Origin: Bradyrhizobium sp. CCBAU 53351 | GTDB taxonomy: Bacteria > Pseudomonadota > Alphaproteobacteria > Rhizobiales > Xanthobacteraceae | Assembly (NCBI RefSeq): GCF_015291745.1 | Contig: NZ_CP030059.1 | Coordinates: 3,127,501-3,191,500, forward strand | Direction of reading: 5' to 3' | DNA length: 64,000 nucleotides | Shown here: piece after piece, positions 18,179 through 26,617 of the stretch | Position numbering within the stretch: position 1 is the first letter of the stretch | Layout: each line of letters starts with the position of its first letter | Position numbers and translations under genes: made by a program | Notes under the pieces: model-generated | The model's input: the letters and a program-made list of their open reading frames with translations, nothing else | Told to the model about the DNA's origin: nothing | The model's database searches: none

Positions 18179-19420
18179 TCAAGGCGCCTCGTCGATGCCC
18201 TTGCGGAACGGGCCGAGCTCGGCAAGCTCGCGGCCGGCCTCGGCGACATAGGCGCGCTCGCGCTTGAGGTAATCGTCGATCGCGCGGCGCAGGCCGGGAT
18301 CGGCGATGAAGTGGGCGGAGTGGGTGGTGCGCGGCAGGTAGCCGCGCGCGATCTTGTGCTCGCCTTGCGCGCCGGCCTCGACATGCGTGAGGCCGCGCTG
18401 GATGGCGAAGTCGATCGCCTGATAATAGCATACCTCGAAATGCAGGAACGGATGATGCTCGACCGCGCCCCAGTTGCGGCCGAACAGCGTGTCCGAGCCG
18501 ATGAAGTTGATCGCGCCGGCGATCCAGCGTTCGTTGCGGCGGGCCATCACCAGCAGCACGTCCTCTGCCATGGTCTCGCCGATCAACGAGAAGAATTCCC
18601 GCGTGAGATAAGGCCGGCCCCATTTGCGCGAGCCGGTCTCCATGTAGAACATGAAAAACGCGTCCCAGGCATCCTCGGTGATGTCTTTGCCCGTGAGCCA
18701 GTGGATCGTGACGCCCGAGGCGAGCGCATCGCGCCGCTCGCGCTTGATCGACTTGCGGTGGCGAGAGTTCAGCGTCGCCAGGAAGGCGTCGAAGTTCGCA
18801 AAGCCCTCATTGTGCCAGTGGAACTGCTGGTCGGTCCGCTGCAGGAAGCCGTGCTCGGCGAGCAGCTTCCACTCGGCCTCGCGCGCGAAGGTGACATGGA
18901 CGGAGGAGGCCTTGCTGACGCCGCACAGCGCTATGAGGCCACTCGCCAGCGCGTCCATGATGCGCTCGCGGTCGACGCCGTCGCGGACCAGCAGCCGCGG
19001 GCCCGTCGCCGGGGTGAAGGGAACCGAGACCTGGAGCTTCGGATAATAGCGTCCGCCGGCGCGCTCATAGGCGTCGGCCCAGCCGCGGTCGAAGACGTAC
19101 TCGCCTTGGGAATGCGATTTCAGATAGCAGGGCACAACACCGGCGACGCGGCCATCGATCTTGGCCACGAGATGCCGCGGGCCCCAGCCGGTTCGGATCG
19201 TCGCCGAACCCGATTTCTCGACGGCGGAGAGAAATGCGTGGGAGACGAAGGGGTTATAGGCGGGTTTTAAGAGATCGAGGGAATCGCCTGGGAGAGCGGA
19301 TGAGGTTCCGTTGCCAGCCCCATGGCACCGTCCGGCGGGATTGGCGCAGGCGTCCCAATCCTCCGGTGACACGTGGTCAATCGACGGTACTGCCTCGAGC
19401 GTGATTTCGGATGATGCCAT
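18179..19420 (-). CDS. GNAT-fold acyltransferase, COG3146 (FemAB-like) family
   Basis: A 413-residue cytosolic protein of the family once labelled peptidoglycan biosynthesis/recognition (FemAB-like tandem GNAT). Recognisable blocks are the N-terminal NPFVSHAFLSAVEKSGSA, RHLVAKIDGRVAGVVPCYLK, GWADAYERAGGRYYPKLQVS and the C-terminal LTHVEAGAQGEHKIARGYLP. Related Fem proteins use aminoacyl-tRNA donors, but the reaction of this family is not established. It is downstream of the GDPD gene, with a palindromic repeat between them. Confidence 0.82.
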   Translation of the reverse strand: MASSEITLEAVPSIDHVSPEDWDACANPAGRCHGAGNGTSSALPGDSLDLLKPAYNPFVSHAFLSAVEKSGSATIRTGWGPRHLVAKIDGRVAGVVPCYLKSHSQGEYVFDRGWADAYERAGGRYYPKLQVSVPFTPATGPRLLVRDGVDRERIMDALASGLIALCGVSKASSVHVTFAREAEWKLLAEHGFLQRTDQQFHWHNEGFANFDAFLATLNSRHRKSIKRERRDALASGVTIHWLTGKDITEDAWDAFFMFYMETGSRKWGRPYLTREFFSLIGETMAEDVLLVMARRNERWIAGAINFIGSDTLFGRNWGAVEHHPFLHFEVCYYQAIDFAIQRGLTHVEAGAQGEHKIARGYLPRTTHSAHFIADPGLRRAIDDYLKRERAYVAEAGRELAELGPFRKGIDEAP

Positions 19421-19479
19421 CGACCCCCAAGATCGTGCATTGCAGCAGCGACTTCAAGGGGGTGGGGAGGCACGCTCTC

Positions 19480-19580
19480 GCTGCAGAGCCGGGGCCCATC
19501 TCTCCGCGCTCGCATGCCGCCCCATGGATCCCGGCTCTGCGCAGCAACGCTACGTGTCGCCGCTTGTCCGGGACACGCGC
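19480..19580. repeat. Palindromic repeat, GCAGAGCCGGGGCCCA type, copy 1
   Basis: The left arm contains CTGCAGAGCCGGGGCCCATC and the right arm GGATCCCGGCTCTGCGCAG followed by CCGGGACACG. The same arrangement occurs at 35875-36012, so this is one member of a dispersed family. It separates the GDPD stop from the GNAT start. Confidence 0.6.
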
Positions 19581-19585
19581 AAGGC

Positions 19586-20332
19586 CTACGGCACGAACCC
19601 CTCGAAAATCATCTGGTCCGCATACTGTCCGACCCGGGTCCGTTGCTCGCCGGTCCGCACCGTCCATCCCAACAGGGCGCAGCCGAAGACGTTGCGGGCG
19701 ATCCAAGGGGCGGGGGCCGGGAGGTCATCGACCCGGAAGGCCACGAAATGGGGCTGGGTCCGAAATCCGTGGCGTAGATAGAGCATGCTGTCGCGCTGCT
19801 CCCGGGTCAGCTTGGCCCAGTAGTCGTCCTCATAGGTCCGCTGCGCGATGATGCCGCGCGGGCGGGAGGGCAGCAGCTCGCGCAGCGCCTGCACCTGATC
19901 GGGATCGAAGGACATGCCGACGGCTGGCCCGTCATAGGATTCCAGCACCTCGGCCATCCGTTTCACCAGCTTGCGGTCGCCGCCAAAATGGCTCTTCACC
20001 TCGATCACCAGCGGCACGCGGCCGGCGACGAGGGCGCAGAGGTCGGGCAGCGACATCATGCGCTCGTCCGTACCCCTGAACTTGACGGCCTTCAGCTCCG
20101 CGGCGGTCTTCGACACGACCTCGCCGGTGGCCTCGGTGAGGCGGCCGAGCGCATGGTCGTGATGCACCATGGCCTCGCCGTCGGCGGAGAGCTGGATGTC
20201 GACCTCGATCGAGAAATTGCCCGCGATCGCAGCTTGCACCGCGCCCGGCATATTCTCGACGATGCCGCGGGAGATGTCGTGCAGGCCGCGATGGGCGACC
20301 GGCCGGGCCGTCAGCCAATCAGGAGCGCGCAT
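19586..20332 (-). CDS. Glycerophosphodiester phosphodiesterase family protein
   Basis: A 248-residue TIM-barrel enzyme that hydrolyses glycerophosphodiesters to glycerol 3-phosphate and an alcohol. Catalytic and metal residues are visible in VAHRGLHD, VENMPGAVQAA, IEVDIQLSADGEAMVHHDH and VIEVKS. There is no signal peptide, so it should be cytosolic, like UgpQ. The start lies 6 bp after the RidA stop, so the two are surely co-transcribed. Substrate specificity is not readable. Confidence 0.87.
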   Translation of the reverse strand: MRAPDWLTARPVAHRGLHDISRGIVENMPGAVQAAIAGNFSIEVDIQLSADGEAMVHHDHALGRLTEATGEVVSKTAAELKAVKFRGTDERMMSLPDLCALVAGRVPLVIEVKSHFGGDRKLVKRMAEVLESYDGPAVGMSFDPDQVQALRELLPSRPRGIIAQRTYEDDYWAKLTREQRDSMLYLRHGFRTQPHFVAFRVDDLPAPAPWIARNVFGCALLGWTVRTGEQRTRVGQYADQMIFEGFVP

Positions 20333-20338
20333 GTTCCG

Positions 20339-20806
20339 TCAGGCGACCTCGAACACGCCATCGACCTCGACCGCCGCATCGGCGGGCAGCGAGGCGACGC
20401 CGACGGTGGTGCGGGCATGGCGGCCCTTGTCACCGAAGGCCGCGACCATCAGGTCGGAGGCGCCGTTGAGCACCTTCGGCCCGTCCAGGAAGTCCGGCGC
20501 CGAGTTGATGAAGCCGCCGAGACGCACCACGCGCACCACCTTGTCGAGATCGCCGAGCGCCGCCTTGACCTGGGCCAGCAGGTTCACCGCACAGCCGCGT
20601 GCGGCCGCCGCGCCGTCCTCGATGGAGACGCCGGCACCCAGCTTGCCCTTTGCGATCAGCTTGCCGGCGGGATCGAAACAGACCTGGCCGGAGACGAACA
20701 GCAGATTGCCGGTGCGCACGAACGGGACGTAATTGGCGACGGGGGTGGGGGCTTCGTGCAGCTTGATGCCCTGTTCCGCCAGCTTCTGCTCGACCGTGCC
20801 CGCCAT
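20339..20806 (-). CDS. RidA family protein (longer alphaproteobacterial type)
   Basis: A 155-residue YjgF/YER057c/UK114 protein. RidA proteins form trimers and deaminate reactive enamine/imine intermediates such as 2-aminoacrylate. The core FVRTGNLLFVSGQVCFDPAG, a VVRLGGFINSAPDF segment and RTTVGVASLPADAAVEVDGV are present. The Arg that binds the substrate carboxylate in true RidA appears to be the Arg of the ARTTVGV region. It heads the RidA-GDPD-GNAT-HIT run. A second, shorter RidA homologue is at 22116. Confidence 0.87.
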   Translation of the reverse strand: MAGTVEQKLAEQGIKLHEAPTPVANYVPFVRTGNLLFVSGQVCFDPAGKLIAKGKLGAGVSIEDGAAAARGCAVNLLAQVKAALGDLDKVVRVVRLGGFINSAPDFLDGPKVLNGASDLMVAAFGDKGRHARTTVGVASLPADAAVEVDGVFEVA

Positions 20807-21051
20807 GTCCGACCTCGTTGTCCAAAATCATTCGCCCCGGCGCGTCCGCAAGGTGGCCGGGCGCGCCCTGTTTCGCCCATCGGGCCGCTACATGCAAGCA
20901 ACCCGCAAGAAGATGCTTTGGCCCGCGGCGAGGCGGCAGGTTCAACGCCAGGGCCGCAACTTTACGTGAAACGGCCTCAGTTGCGACGCAATGGAACGGT
21001 CATTAAAATGTCGAATCTGCGCTTCCCAGGACGCGTCCCCAAGGAATAGAC

Positions 21052-21897
21052 ATGGTGCACCTTTTCCGGAGTTCGCTCGGTGTGATGGCGCTCGCGGCGG
21101 CCAGTTTCGGCCTTGGCGACCGCGCGCAGGCCGCCAACGGTCCGTTTCTGGCGCATCAGGCCCTCTATGATCTGAGCCTGGTGAAATCGCGCTCCAATTC
21201 GGTCAACAGCGCCCGTGGCCGCATCCTCTACAATTTCACCGGAAGCTCGTGCGAGGGCTACACCTCCGAATTCCGCCAGGTCTCCGAGCTCGACAGCGGC
21301 GAGGGCAAGGTCACGCTCAGCGACCTCCGCTCCAATTCCTGGGAGGACGCCGCGGGCAAGAGCTATCGCTTCAAGATCGAGACGCGGATGAACGAGGCGG
21401 ACGCCGGCCGCGTCGACGGCTCGGCCGAGCGAGACGGCGACCATATCAACGTGAAGCTGAAGCTGCCGGCGCCGAAGAGCTTTACCCTCGACGGCAAGAT
21501 CGTGTTTCCGACCGAGCAGATCCAGCGCATCATCGCCGCCGCCAAGGACGGCAAATCGCTGCTCGAGCTGTCCGTCTATGACGGCTCCGACGATGGCCAG
21601 AAGGTCTACAACACGCTGACCGTGATCGGCCAGCCGATCCCTGCCGACCGCGCCACCTCCGCCGATCCCTCGACGTCGGACGAGCACATGAAGTCGCTGC
21701 AGCGCTGGCCCGTCACCGTCAGCTATTTCGACCGCGACGCCCAGCAGAAAGAGGGCGAGCAGACGCCGGTCTATGCGATGTCGTTCGAGCTCTACGAGAA
21801 CGGCGTCTCGCGCCAGCTCATGCTCGACTACAACGACTTCGTCATTTCCGGCGCGATGGGCAAGTTCGACGTCAAGGACAGCAAGCCCTGCAATTGA
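21052..21897 (+). CDS. eipB: EipB family cell-envelope integrity protein (DUF1849)
   Basis: A 281-residue periplasmic protein. A signal peptide ends at DRAQA (about residue 27). The DUF1849 beta-spiral domain follows and contains PFLAHQALYDLSL, RGRILYNFTG and SVYDGSDDGQKVYNTLTVIG. Two cysteines, Cys67 in SSCEGY and Cys280 in KPCN, match the disulfide pair described for Brucella EipB, which supports envelope integrity and lipoprotein homeostasis. It is transcribed alone, divergent from the RidA run. The 245 bp before it shows no gene. Confidence 0.88.
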   Translation: MVHLFRSSLGVMALAAASFGLGDRAQAANGPFLAHQALYDLSLVKSRSNSVNSARGRILYNFTGSSCEGYTSEFRQVSELDSGEGKVTLSDLRSNSWEDAAGKSYRFKIETRMNEADAGRVDGSAERDGDHINVKLKLPAPKSFTLDGKIVFPTEQIQRIIAAAKDGKSLLELSVYDGSDDGQKVYNTLTVIGQPIPADRATSADPSTSDEHMKSLQRWPVTVSYFDRDAQQKEGEQTPVYAMSFELYENGVSRQLMLDYNDFVISGAMGKFDVKDSKPCN

Positions 21898-21934
21898 CGG
21901 GCTCTCCGCGCGAGCGGTGGCCGAAGGGCGGGCA

Positions 21935-22035
21935 AGGCGTAGGGGGCAGAGGCGCGCGCTTCGCGGGCCGTGCCCACCGCTTTTCAGCAGTGGGCAAAAT
22001 CGTGGGCACGCTTCGCTCTGCCCGTGCGAGATCAA
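21935..22035. repeat. Degenerate palindromic repeat, GTGGGCACG type
   Basis: Inverted words GGGCAAGGCG, CCGTGCCCACCGC, GTGGGCAAAATC and GTGGGCACGCTTCGCTCTGC lie between eipB and the second RidA gene. They resemble an eroded copy of a dispersed element built on GTGGGCA/TGCCCAC. No gene is present in 21898-22115. Confidence 0.4.
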
Positions 22036-22115
22036 TCTTCGCAGTGGCAGACTAGCTCTCGTCATACTCTCCCGCTACGCTCCCTCCCAAGCACAAACCT
22101 CAGGGAGGCAACCTC

Positions 22116-22517
22116 ATGCCCAAGCTCGACCATCTCCGCCCCAGCGGCCTGCATCACAATCCCGCTTACTCCCACGTCGTCACCGCCTCGGGCGCGCGCA
22201 CCATCTACATCTCGGGGCAGGTCTCGGTGGACGAGGAGGGGCGGATCGTCGGCGAGGGGGATATCGCCGCGCAGACGACGCAGGTGATGCAGAATCTCGG
22301 CCATGCGCTGAAGGCAGCCGGCGCGAGCTATTCCAACATCGTCAAGATCACGACCTTCGTCGTGAACTACAAGCCGGAGCTGCGCCCGATCATCGGCAAG
22401 GCCCGCTCGGCCTTCTTCGAAGGCATGGAGCCGCCGGCGTCCACGCTTCTCGGCGTCACCGCGCTCGCCGCGCCGGAATGGCTGATCGAGATCGAGGCGA
22501 TTGCGGTCGCGGATTGA
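22116..22517 (+). CDS. RidA family protein
   Basis: A 133-residue YjgF/RidA protein starting MPKLDHLRPSGLHHNPAYSH, with the core TIYISGQVSVDEEGRIVGEG, IVKITTFVVNYKPELRPI and PPASTLLGVTALAAPEWLIE. The Arg that closes the active site in archetypal RidA (family motif R-x-x-x-x-V near PPAST) is replaced by the PPASTLLGV context, so it may belong to an Rid1-7 subgroup rather than being a true 2-aminoacrylate deaminase. A GGGAGG ribosome site lies 9 bases upstream. It is convergent with the ACT/dinB unit. Confidence 0.85.
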   Translation: MPKLDHLRPSGLHHNPAYSHVVTASGARTIYISGQVSVDEEGRIVGEGDIAAQTTQVMQNLGHALKAAGASYSNIVKITTFVVNYKPELRPIIGKARSAFFEGMEPPASTLLGVTALAAPEWLIEIEAIAVAD

Positions 22518-22529
22518 TTTCCATCCGGG

Positions 22530-22937
22530 CTACGAACGCTGCACTTTGGACAAGTCCCGTAGGACAGCCATCGCTTCGTCTGCTCTGTCAATGGGCACAA
22601 AGAGATGGTCATGATGAAACGCCGACACGGCATTGACGCTGATGCCGGCTTCGGCGAGGCGCGCCGTGATGGCCGCGAGGAATCCCACCGCATCGAGCGC
22701 GGAGTGAACCGCCAGAGTGATCAGGCGCGAGACGAAGGCGTAGCGCAGTGCTGCGCGCTCGGCGTCCTCGCGAGAGATGACCAACGTGGTGCCTTCCTGC
22801 TCGCGAAAGGTGAGTAGCGGGTTGACCTCGGCGGGGATGCGCTCGTCGAGCGGAATCGTGCAGAACACGAAGGTGCCCGGCCGCAACTGCGGCCTCATGT
22901 CCCGCAGCAGCACCTGGATATCGCGTTCACCGGCCAT
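22530..22937 (-). CDS. ACT domain-containing protein (COG3602 type)
   Basis: A 135-residue protein with two ACT-like modules. The N-terminal half contains LLRDMRPQLRPGTFVFCTIP, and the C-terminal half (VHSALDAVGFLAAITARLAE, then GISVNAVSAFHHDHLFVPID) is a classic ligand-binding ACT fold. Such proteins probably sense amino acids, but no ligand is known. Its ATG at 22937 overlaps the TGA of dinB (TGATG), so it is translationally coupled to dinB; a GTG one codon earlier is an alternative. Confidence 0.82.
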   Translation of the reverse strand: MAGERDIQVLLRDMRPQLRPGTFVFCTIPLDERIPAEVNPLLTFREQEGTTLVISREDAERAALRYAFVSRLITLAVHSALDAVGFLAAITARLAEAGISVNAVSAFHHDHLFVPIDRADEAMAVLRDLSKVQRS

Positions 22938-24226
22938 CACTCCTGCGCCTTCTCCGGGCCCTCATAGGCGATGCCTCGGATCACCGCGGCGCTGCCGAAT
23001 TTCTTGCGTAGGCTGTCCACCGCGCGCTCGGCGTGGGCGGCGCGGCGGTCGAGCATGTCGGTGTCGTCGGCGGGCGAGCCGTCGCGCAGCGCGCTGACGC
23101 CGGCCCCCATCAGGCGGAAGGCGGTGCCGTCGATCTCTTTCGCTAGCATCTCGCGGCAGATCGCAAAGATCTTCGCGGCGAGCTGGGTCGGGGCTGCGAT
23201 CGACTGCGAGCGCGTGCGCTGGCGGAAATCGGCGGTCTTCAGCTTCAGCGTAACGGTCGAGCCGGCGAGCTCGCTGCTCTTGAGCCGCGACGAGGTCTTC
23301 TCGCACAGCCGCCACAGGATCTTTTCCAGCGTCGCGAAATCGCGGATGTCGGTCTCGAAGGTGGTTTCGCTCGAGATGGTCTTGGCGCCGCGGTCAGGCT
23401 CGACACGGCGGTCGTCGATGCCGCGTGCGAGCCGCCACAGCCTGCGGCCGTCGCTCGGAAACTGCCGCATCATCTCGATCTCGTCGGCCTTCTGCAAATC
23501 GGCGATAATGCGAAATCCGCGCTGGACCAGGCGCTCCTGCGTGGCGGGCCCGACGCCGAAGATGAAGCCGACCGGCTTGTCCGCCAGCATCAGCCGCGCT
23601 TCCTCCTGATCGAGCGCGGCAAAGCCGCGCGGCTTGTCGAGGTCGGAGGCGATCTTGGCCAGGAATTTGTTGCAGGACAGGCCGACCGAGACGGAGATGC
23701 CGATGTCGCGCTCGACGTCGCGGGCAAAGCGCGCCAGCACCTTTGCCGGGATCATGCCGTGCACGCGCTCGGTACCGGAGAGGTCGAGGAAGGCCTCGTC
23801 GATCGAGAGCGGCTCGACCAGCGGCGTCAGGGCCTGCATGGCCTGGCGCACCTCGCGGCCAACGCGGACGTATTTCGTCATGTCGGGCGGGATGACGATC
23901 GCATGCGGGCAGGCTTCCAAGGCCTTGAACATCGGCATCGCCGAGCGCACGCCATAGGTGCGCGCGATGTAGCAGGCGGCCGAGACCACGCCGCGCTTGC
24001 CACCGCCGATGATGACGGGCTTGTCGGCAATATCGGGGTTATCCCGTTTCTCGACCGTGGCGTAGAAGGCGTCGCAGTCGATATGCGCGATGGTCAGCGT
24101 GGACAGCGTCCGGTGGCGGACGAGGCGAGGGGAACCGCAGGCCGCGCAGCGCCGAACGGCCGTATCCAGGTCGGCCAGACAATCCCGGCAGAAGCAGCGG
24201 GGCCCGGCCGGGACGGGGGTGCTCAC
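22937..24226 (-). CDS. dinB: DNA polymerase IV with N-terminal Cys4 ribbon
   Basis: A 429-residue Y-family translesion polymerase. Catalytic acidic residues are in AHIDCDAFYATVE and PLSIDEAFLDL; the little finger domain is at about 285-400. Before the polymerase starts at about residue 45, an extra N-terminal segment has Cys13-x2-Cys16 and Cys27-x2-Cys30 (CFCRDC, CAACGS), a probable zinc ribbon absent from E. coli DinB. The start is GTG, overlapping the stop of the DUF3572 gene (GTGA). No LexA box was recognised near it. Confidence 0.92.
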   Translation of the reverse strand: MSTPVPAGPRCFCRDCLADLDTAVRRCAACGSPRLVRHRTLSTLTIAHIDCDAFYATVEKRDNPDIADKPVIIGGGKRGVVSAACYIARTYGVRSAMPMFKALEACPHAIVIPPDMTKYVRVGREVRQAMQALTPLVEPLSIDEAFLDLSGTERVHGMIPAKVLARFARDVERDIGISVSVGLSCNKFLAKIASDLDKPRGFAALDQEEARLMLADKPVGFIFGVGPATQERLVQRGFRIIADLQKADEIEMMRQFPSDGRRLWRLARGIDDRRVEPDRGAKTISSETTFETDIRDFATLEKILWRLCEKTSSRLKSSELAGSTVTLKLKTADFRQRTRSQSIAAPTQLAAKIFAICREMLAKEIDGTAFRLMGAGVSALRDGSPADDTDMLDRRAAHAERAVDSLRKKFGSAAVIRGIAYEGPEKAQE

Positions 24227-24582
24227 GGCACATCGCGCTCCCAGGAGGGGTCGCCGAGCGCATCGCCCAGGACCTGCCGCGCTGCGGCGACGTTGGTCGG
24301 GTGCAGTTCCGCGGAGCTGGCAAAAGCCTTCACTGTGGCATCGTCCCGCATCACGAAATCGAGCACGCTGAGCAGGAAATGGGGGTCGGCGGCGGCATTG
24401 CGAAGGGTCTCCGGTCCGACTCCTGTCTCGGCCAGGAACAGGCCCAGCCGCTCGGGCTCGCTGGCAACGAAGGACAGCGCCTGAATCGCAACGATTTCAG
24501 CGACTTCGCGGGGGTTGTGAACAGGCTTTTTCAAGGGGACGGTTTGCCTTTCCGTTAACTTTCGGTGTCTACTTTGCATCAT
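24223..24582 (-). CDS. DUF3572 family protein
   Basis: A protein of about 119 residues, all-helical, cytosolic and typical of Rhizobiales. The conserved part begins KKPVHNPREVAEIVAIQALS and continues FVASEPERLGLFLAETGVGP to the end. ATG at 24582 (MMQSRHRKL) is used here. The conserved block is immediately preceded by an in-frame TTG with GGAAAGG upstream, which may be the real start and would shorten it to about 102 residues. It is coupled to dinB by a GTGA overlap. Function is unknown, but the coupling hints at a link to DNA damage tolerance. Confidence 0.78.
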   Translation of the reverse strand: MMQSRHRKLTERQTVPLKKPVHNPREVAEIVAIQALSFVASEPERLGLFLAETGVGPETLRNAAADPHFLLSVLDFVMRDDATVKAFASSAELHPTNVAAARQVLGDALGDPSWERDVP

Positions 24583-24773
24583 GCCCGAGTCTCGCCTCTG
24601 AGTCTTCCGACCCCCAGACAAGCAACTGGAAACCACATCGCAGAAAGTCGATCCTCGGGTTTAACGAAACTCAAGCGAATCTGAGGCTAGTTTGAATCCA
24701 GTTTTCGAAACGCCGGCGAGCGGCGTCTGAGGCGTCACATGCATCGGTCCTTCGGACCAATCAGGAGGGCGGG

Positions 24774-25139
24774 ATGGCTAAGACCGTCCTGATCGTGGAA
24801 GACAACGAGCTCAACATGAAGCTCTTCCGCGACCTGTTGGAGGCGCACGGCTATCAGACCTCCGGCACCAGCAACGGCTACGAGGCGCTCGACCTCGTTC
24901 GCAAGATGCGGCCCGACCTCGTGCTGATGGATATCCAGTTGCCGCAGGTCTCCGGCCTCGAGGTGACGCGCTGGATCAAGGACGATCCGGATCTGCGTTC
25001 CATTCCCGTCGTCGCGGTCACGGCTTTCGCGATGAAGGGCGACGAAGAACGCATCCGCGAGGGCGGCTGCGAGGCCTATTTGTCCAAGCCGATCTCGGTC
25101 GGCAAATTCATCGAGACGGTCCGGCGTTTCATCGGATAG
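24774..25139 (+). CDS. divK: Single-domain response regulator DivK
   Basis: A 121-residue stand-alone receiver domain. Residues seen: acidic pair in [12 protein letters not shown], phosphoacceptor Asp53 in [13 protein letters not shown], Thr in [14 protein letters not shown] and Lys in YLSKPISVG. The sequence matches DivK, which in alphaproteobacteria controls the DivJ/PleC/DivL-CckA circuit and thereby CtrA and cell-cycle polarity. AGGAGGG lies just upstream of the ATG. pleD follows after 14 bp, the conserved divK-pleD arrangement. Confidence 0.95.
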   Translation: MAKTVLIVEDNELNMKLFRDLLEAHGYQTSGTSNGYEALDLVRKMRPDLVLMDIQLPQVSGLEVTRWIKDDPDLRSIPVVAVTAFAMKGDEERIREGGCEAYLSKPISVGKFIETVRRFIG

Positions 25140-25153
25140 GAAGTGAGTTCACA

Positions 25154-26527
25154 GTGTCTGCGCGTATCCTGGTCGTCGATGACGTCCCTGCCAACGTCAA
25201 GCTGCTCGAGGCCCGCCTTTCCGCCGAATATTTCGACGTGATGACCGCCGCGAACGGCACCGAGGCGCTGGCGATCTGCGCCCGTGCCGAATGCGACATC
25301 ATCCTGCTCGACGTGATGATGCCTGACATGGACGGCTTCGAGGTCTGTCGCCGCCTCAAGACCGATCCGGCCACGCATCACATTCCCGTCGTCATGGTGA
25401 CGGCGCTCGACAGTCCGTCCGACCGCAACCGCGGGCTCGAGGCCGGCGCCGATGATTTCCTCACAAAACCCGTCTCCGACGTCGTCCTGATCGCGCGCGT
25501 GCGTTCGCTGACGCGGCTGAAGATGATGACCGATGAGCTGCGCATGCGCGCCATCACCTCGCTCGAGATCGGCATGCAGGCGCCCGAGCGCAGTGCCGTG
25601 GCCGACACCGGCAAGGGCGGCCGCATCCTGCTGGTCGACGATCGCGAGTCCTCCTACGAGCGGCTGGCGACGATCCTCGCGGCCGAGCACACCATCGATG
25701 TCGAGCCGAACCCGACGGAGGCGCTGTTCCACGCGGCCGAGGGCAATTACGATCTCCTGATCGTCTCGCTCGACCTCAACAATTTCGACGGCCTCAGGCT
25801 GTGCAGCCAGGCGCGCTCGCTGGAGCGCACGCGGCATGTGCCGATCCTGGCCATCGCGGACCCCGAGAACTCGACGCGGCTGCTCCGCGGCCTCGAGATC
25901 GGCGTCAACGACTATCTGCTGCGTCCCATCGACAAGACCGAGCTGCTGGCGCGCGCCCGCACCCAGATCCGCCGCCGCCGCTACACCGATCATCTGCGCG
26001 ACAACGTGCAGAACTCGATCGAGATGGCGATCACCGACGCGCTCACCGGCCTGCACAATCGCCGCTACATGGAGAGCCATCTGGCAACGCTCGCCGAGCA
26101 GGCCGCAACGCGCGGCAAGCCGCTGGCGCTGATGATCCTGGACATCGACTTCTTCAAGTCGATCAACGACAATTACGGCCACGACGCCGGTGACGACGTG
26201 CTGCGCGAATTCGCGGTGCGGGTGCGCAAGTCGATCAGGGGCATCGATCTCGCCTGCCGCTACGGCGGCGAGGAATTCGTCATCGTGATGCCGGAGACCG
26301 ATCTCCACGTCGCCGGCATGGTCGCCGAGCGCCTGCGCCGCTCGATCGCGGGCGAGCCGTTCGCGATCCACAAAGGTGCGAAGCGCATCGAGGTCACGAT
26401 CTCGATCGGCCTGACCACGCTGGAGCAGAAGGGCGAGGCGGTCGCCGACGTGCTCAAGCGCGCCGACACCGCGCTCTACCGGGCCAAGCACGACGGCCGC
26501 AATCGCGTGGTGTCGCAGGCGGCGTGA
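25154..26527 (+). CDS. pleD: Diguanylate cyclase response regulator PleD
   Basis: A 457-residue REC-REC-GGDEF protein that makes c-di-GMP on phosphorylation. Receiver 1 has the acceptor Asp in ILLDVMMPDMDG. Receiver 2 (from GGRILLVDDRESS) has Ser where the acceptor Asp should be (VSLDLNNFDG), so it is an adaptor, as in Caulobacter PleD. The GGDEF domain is active by sequence (YGGEEFVIVM), and RGID five residues upstream is an RxxD inhibitory site. The start is GTG. It is in an operon with divK and controls the motile-to-sessile switch. Confidence 0.94.
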   Translation: MSARILVVDDVPANVKLLEARLSAEYFDVMTAANGTEALAICARAECDIILLDVMMPDMDGFEVCRRLKTDPATHHIPVVMVTALDSPSDRNRGLEAGADDFLTKPVSDVVLIARVRSLTRLKMMTDELRMRAITSLEIGMQAPERSAVADTGKGGRILLVDDRESSYERLATILAAEHTIDVEPNPTEALFHAAEGNYDLLIVSLDLNNFDGLRLCSQARSLERTRHVPILAIADPENSTRLLRGLEIGVNDYLLRPIDKTELLARARTQIRRRRYTDHLRDNVQNSIEMAITDALTGLHNRRYMESHLATLAEQAATRGKPLALMILDIDFFKSINDNYGHDAGDDVLREFAVRVRKSIRGIDLACRYGGEEFVIVMPETDLHVAGMVAERLRRSIAGEPFAIHKGAKRIEVTISIGLTTLEQKGEAVADVLKRADTALYRAKHDGRNRVVSQAA

Positions 26528-26617
26528 GGGCCGTCCGCACGAAATTTGCGAAAACAACCCCATGCACAGTAGACGGCGCCAGCTAAATCAATGGCTTGCG
26601 CGGACAGCCGACGTCGA

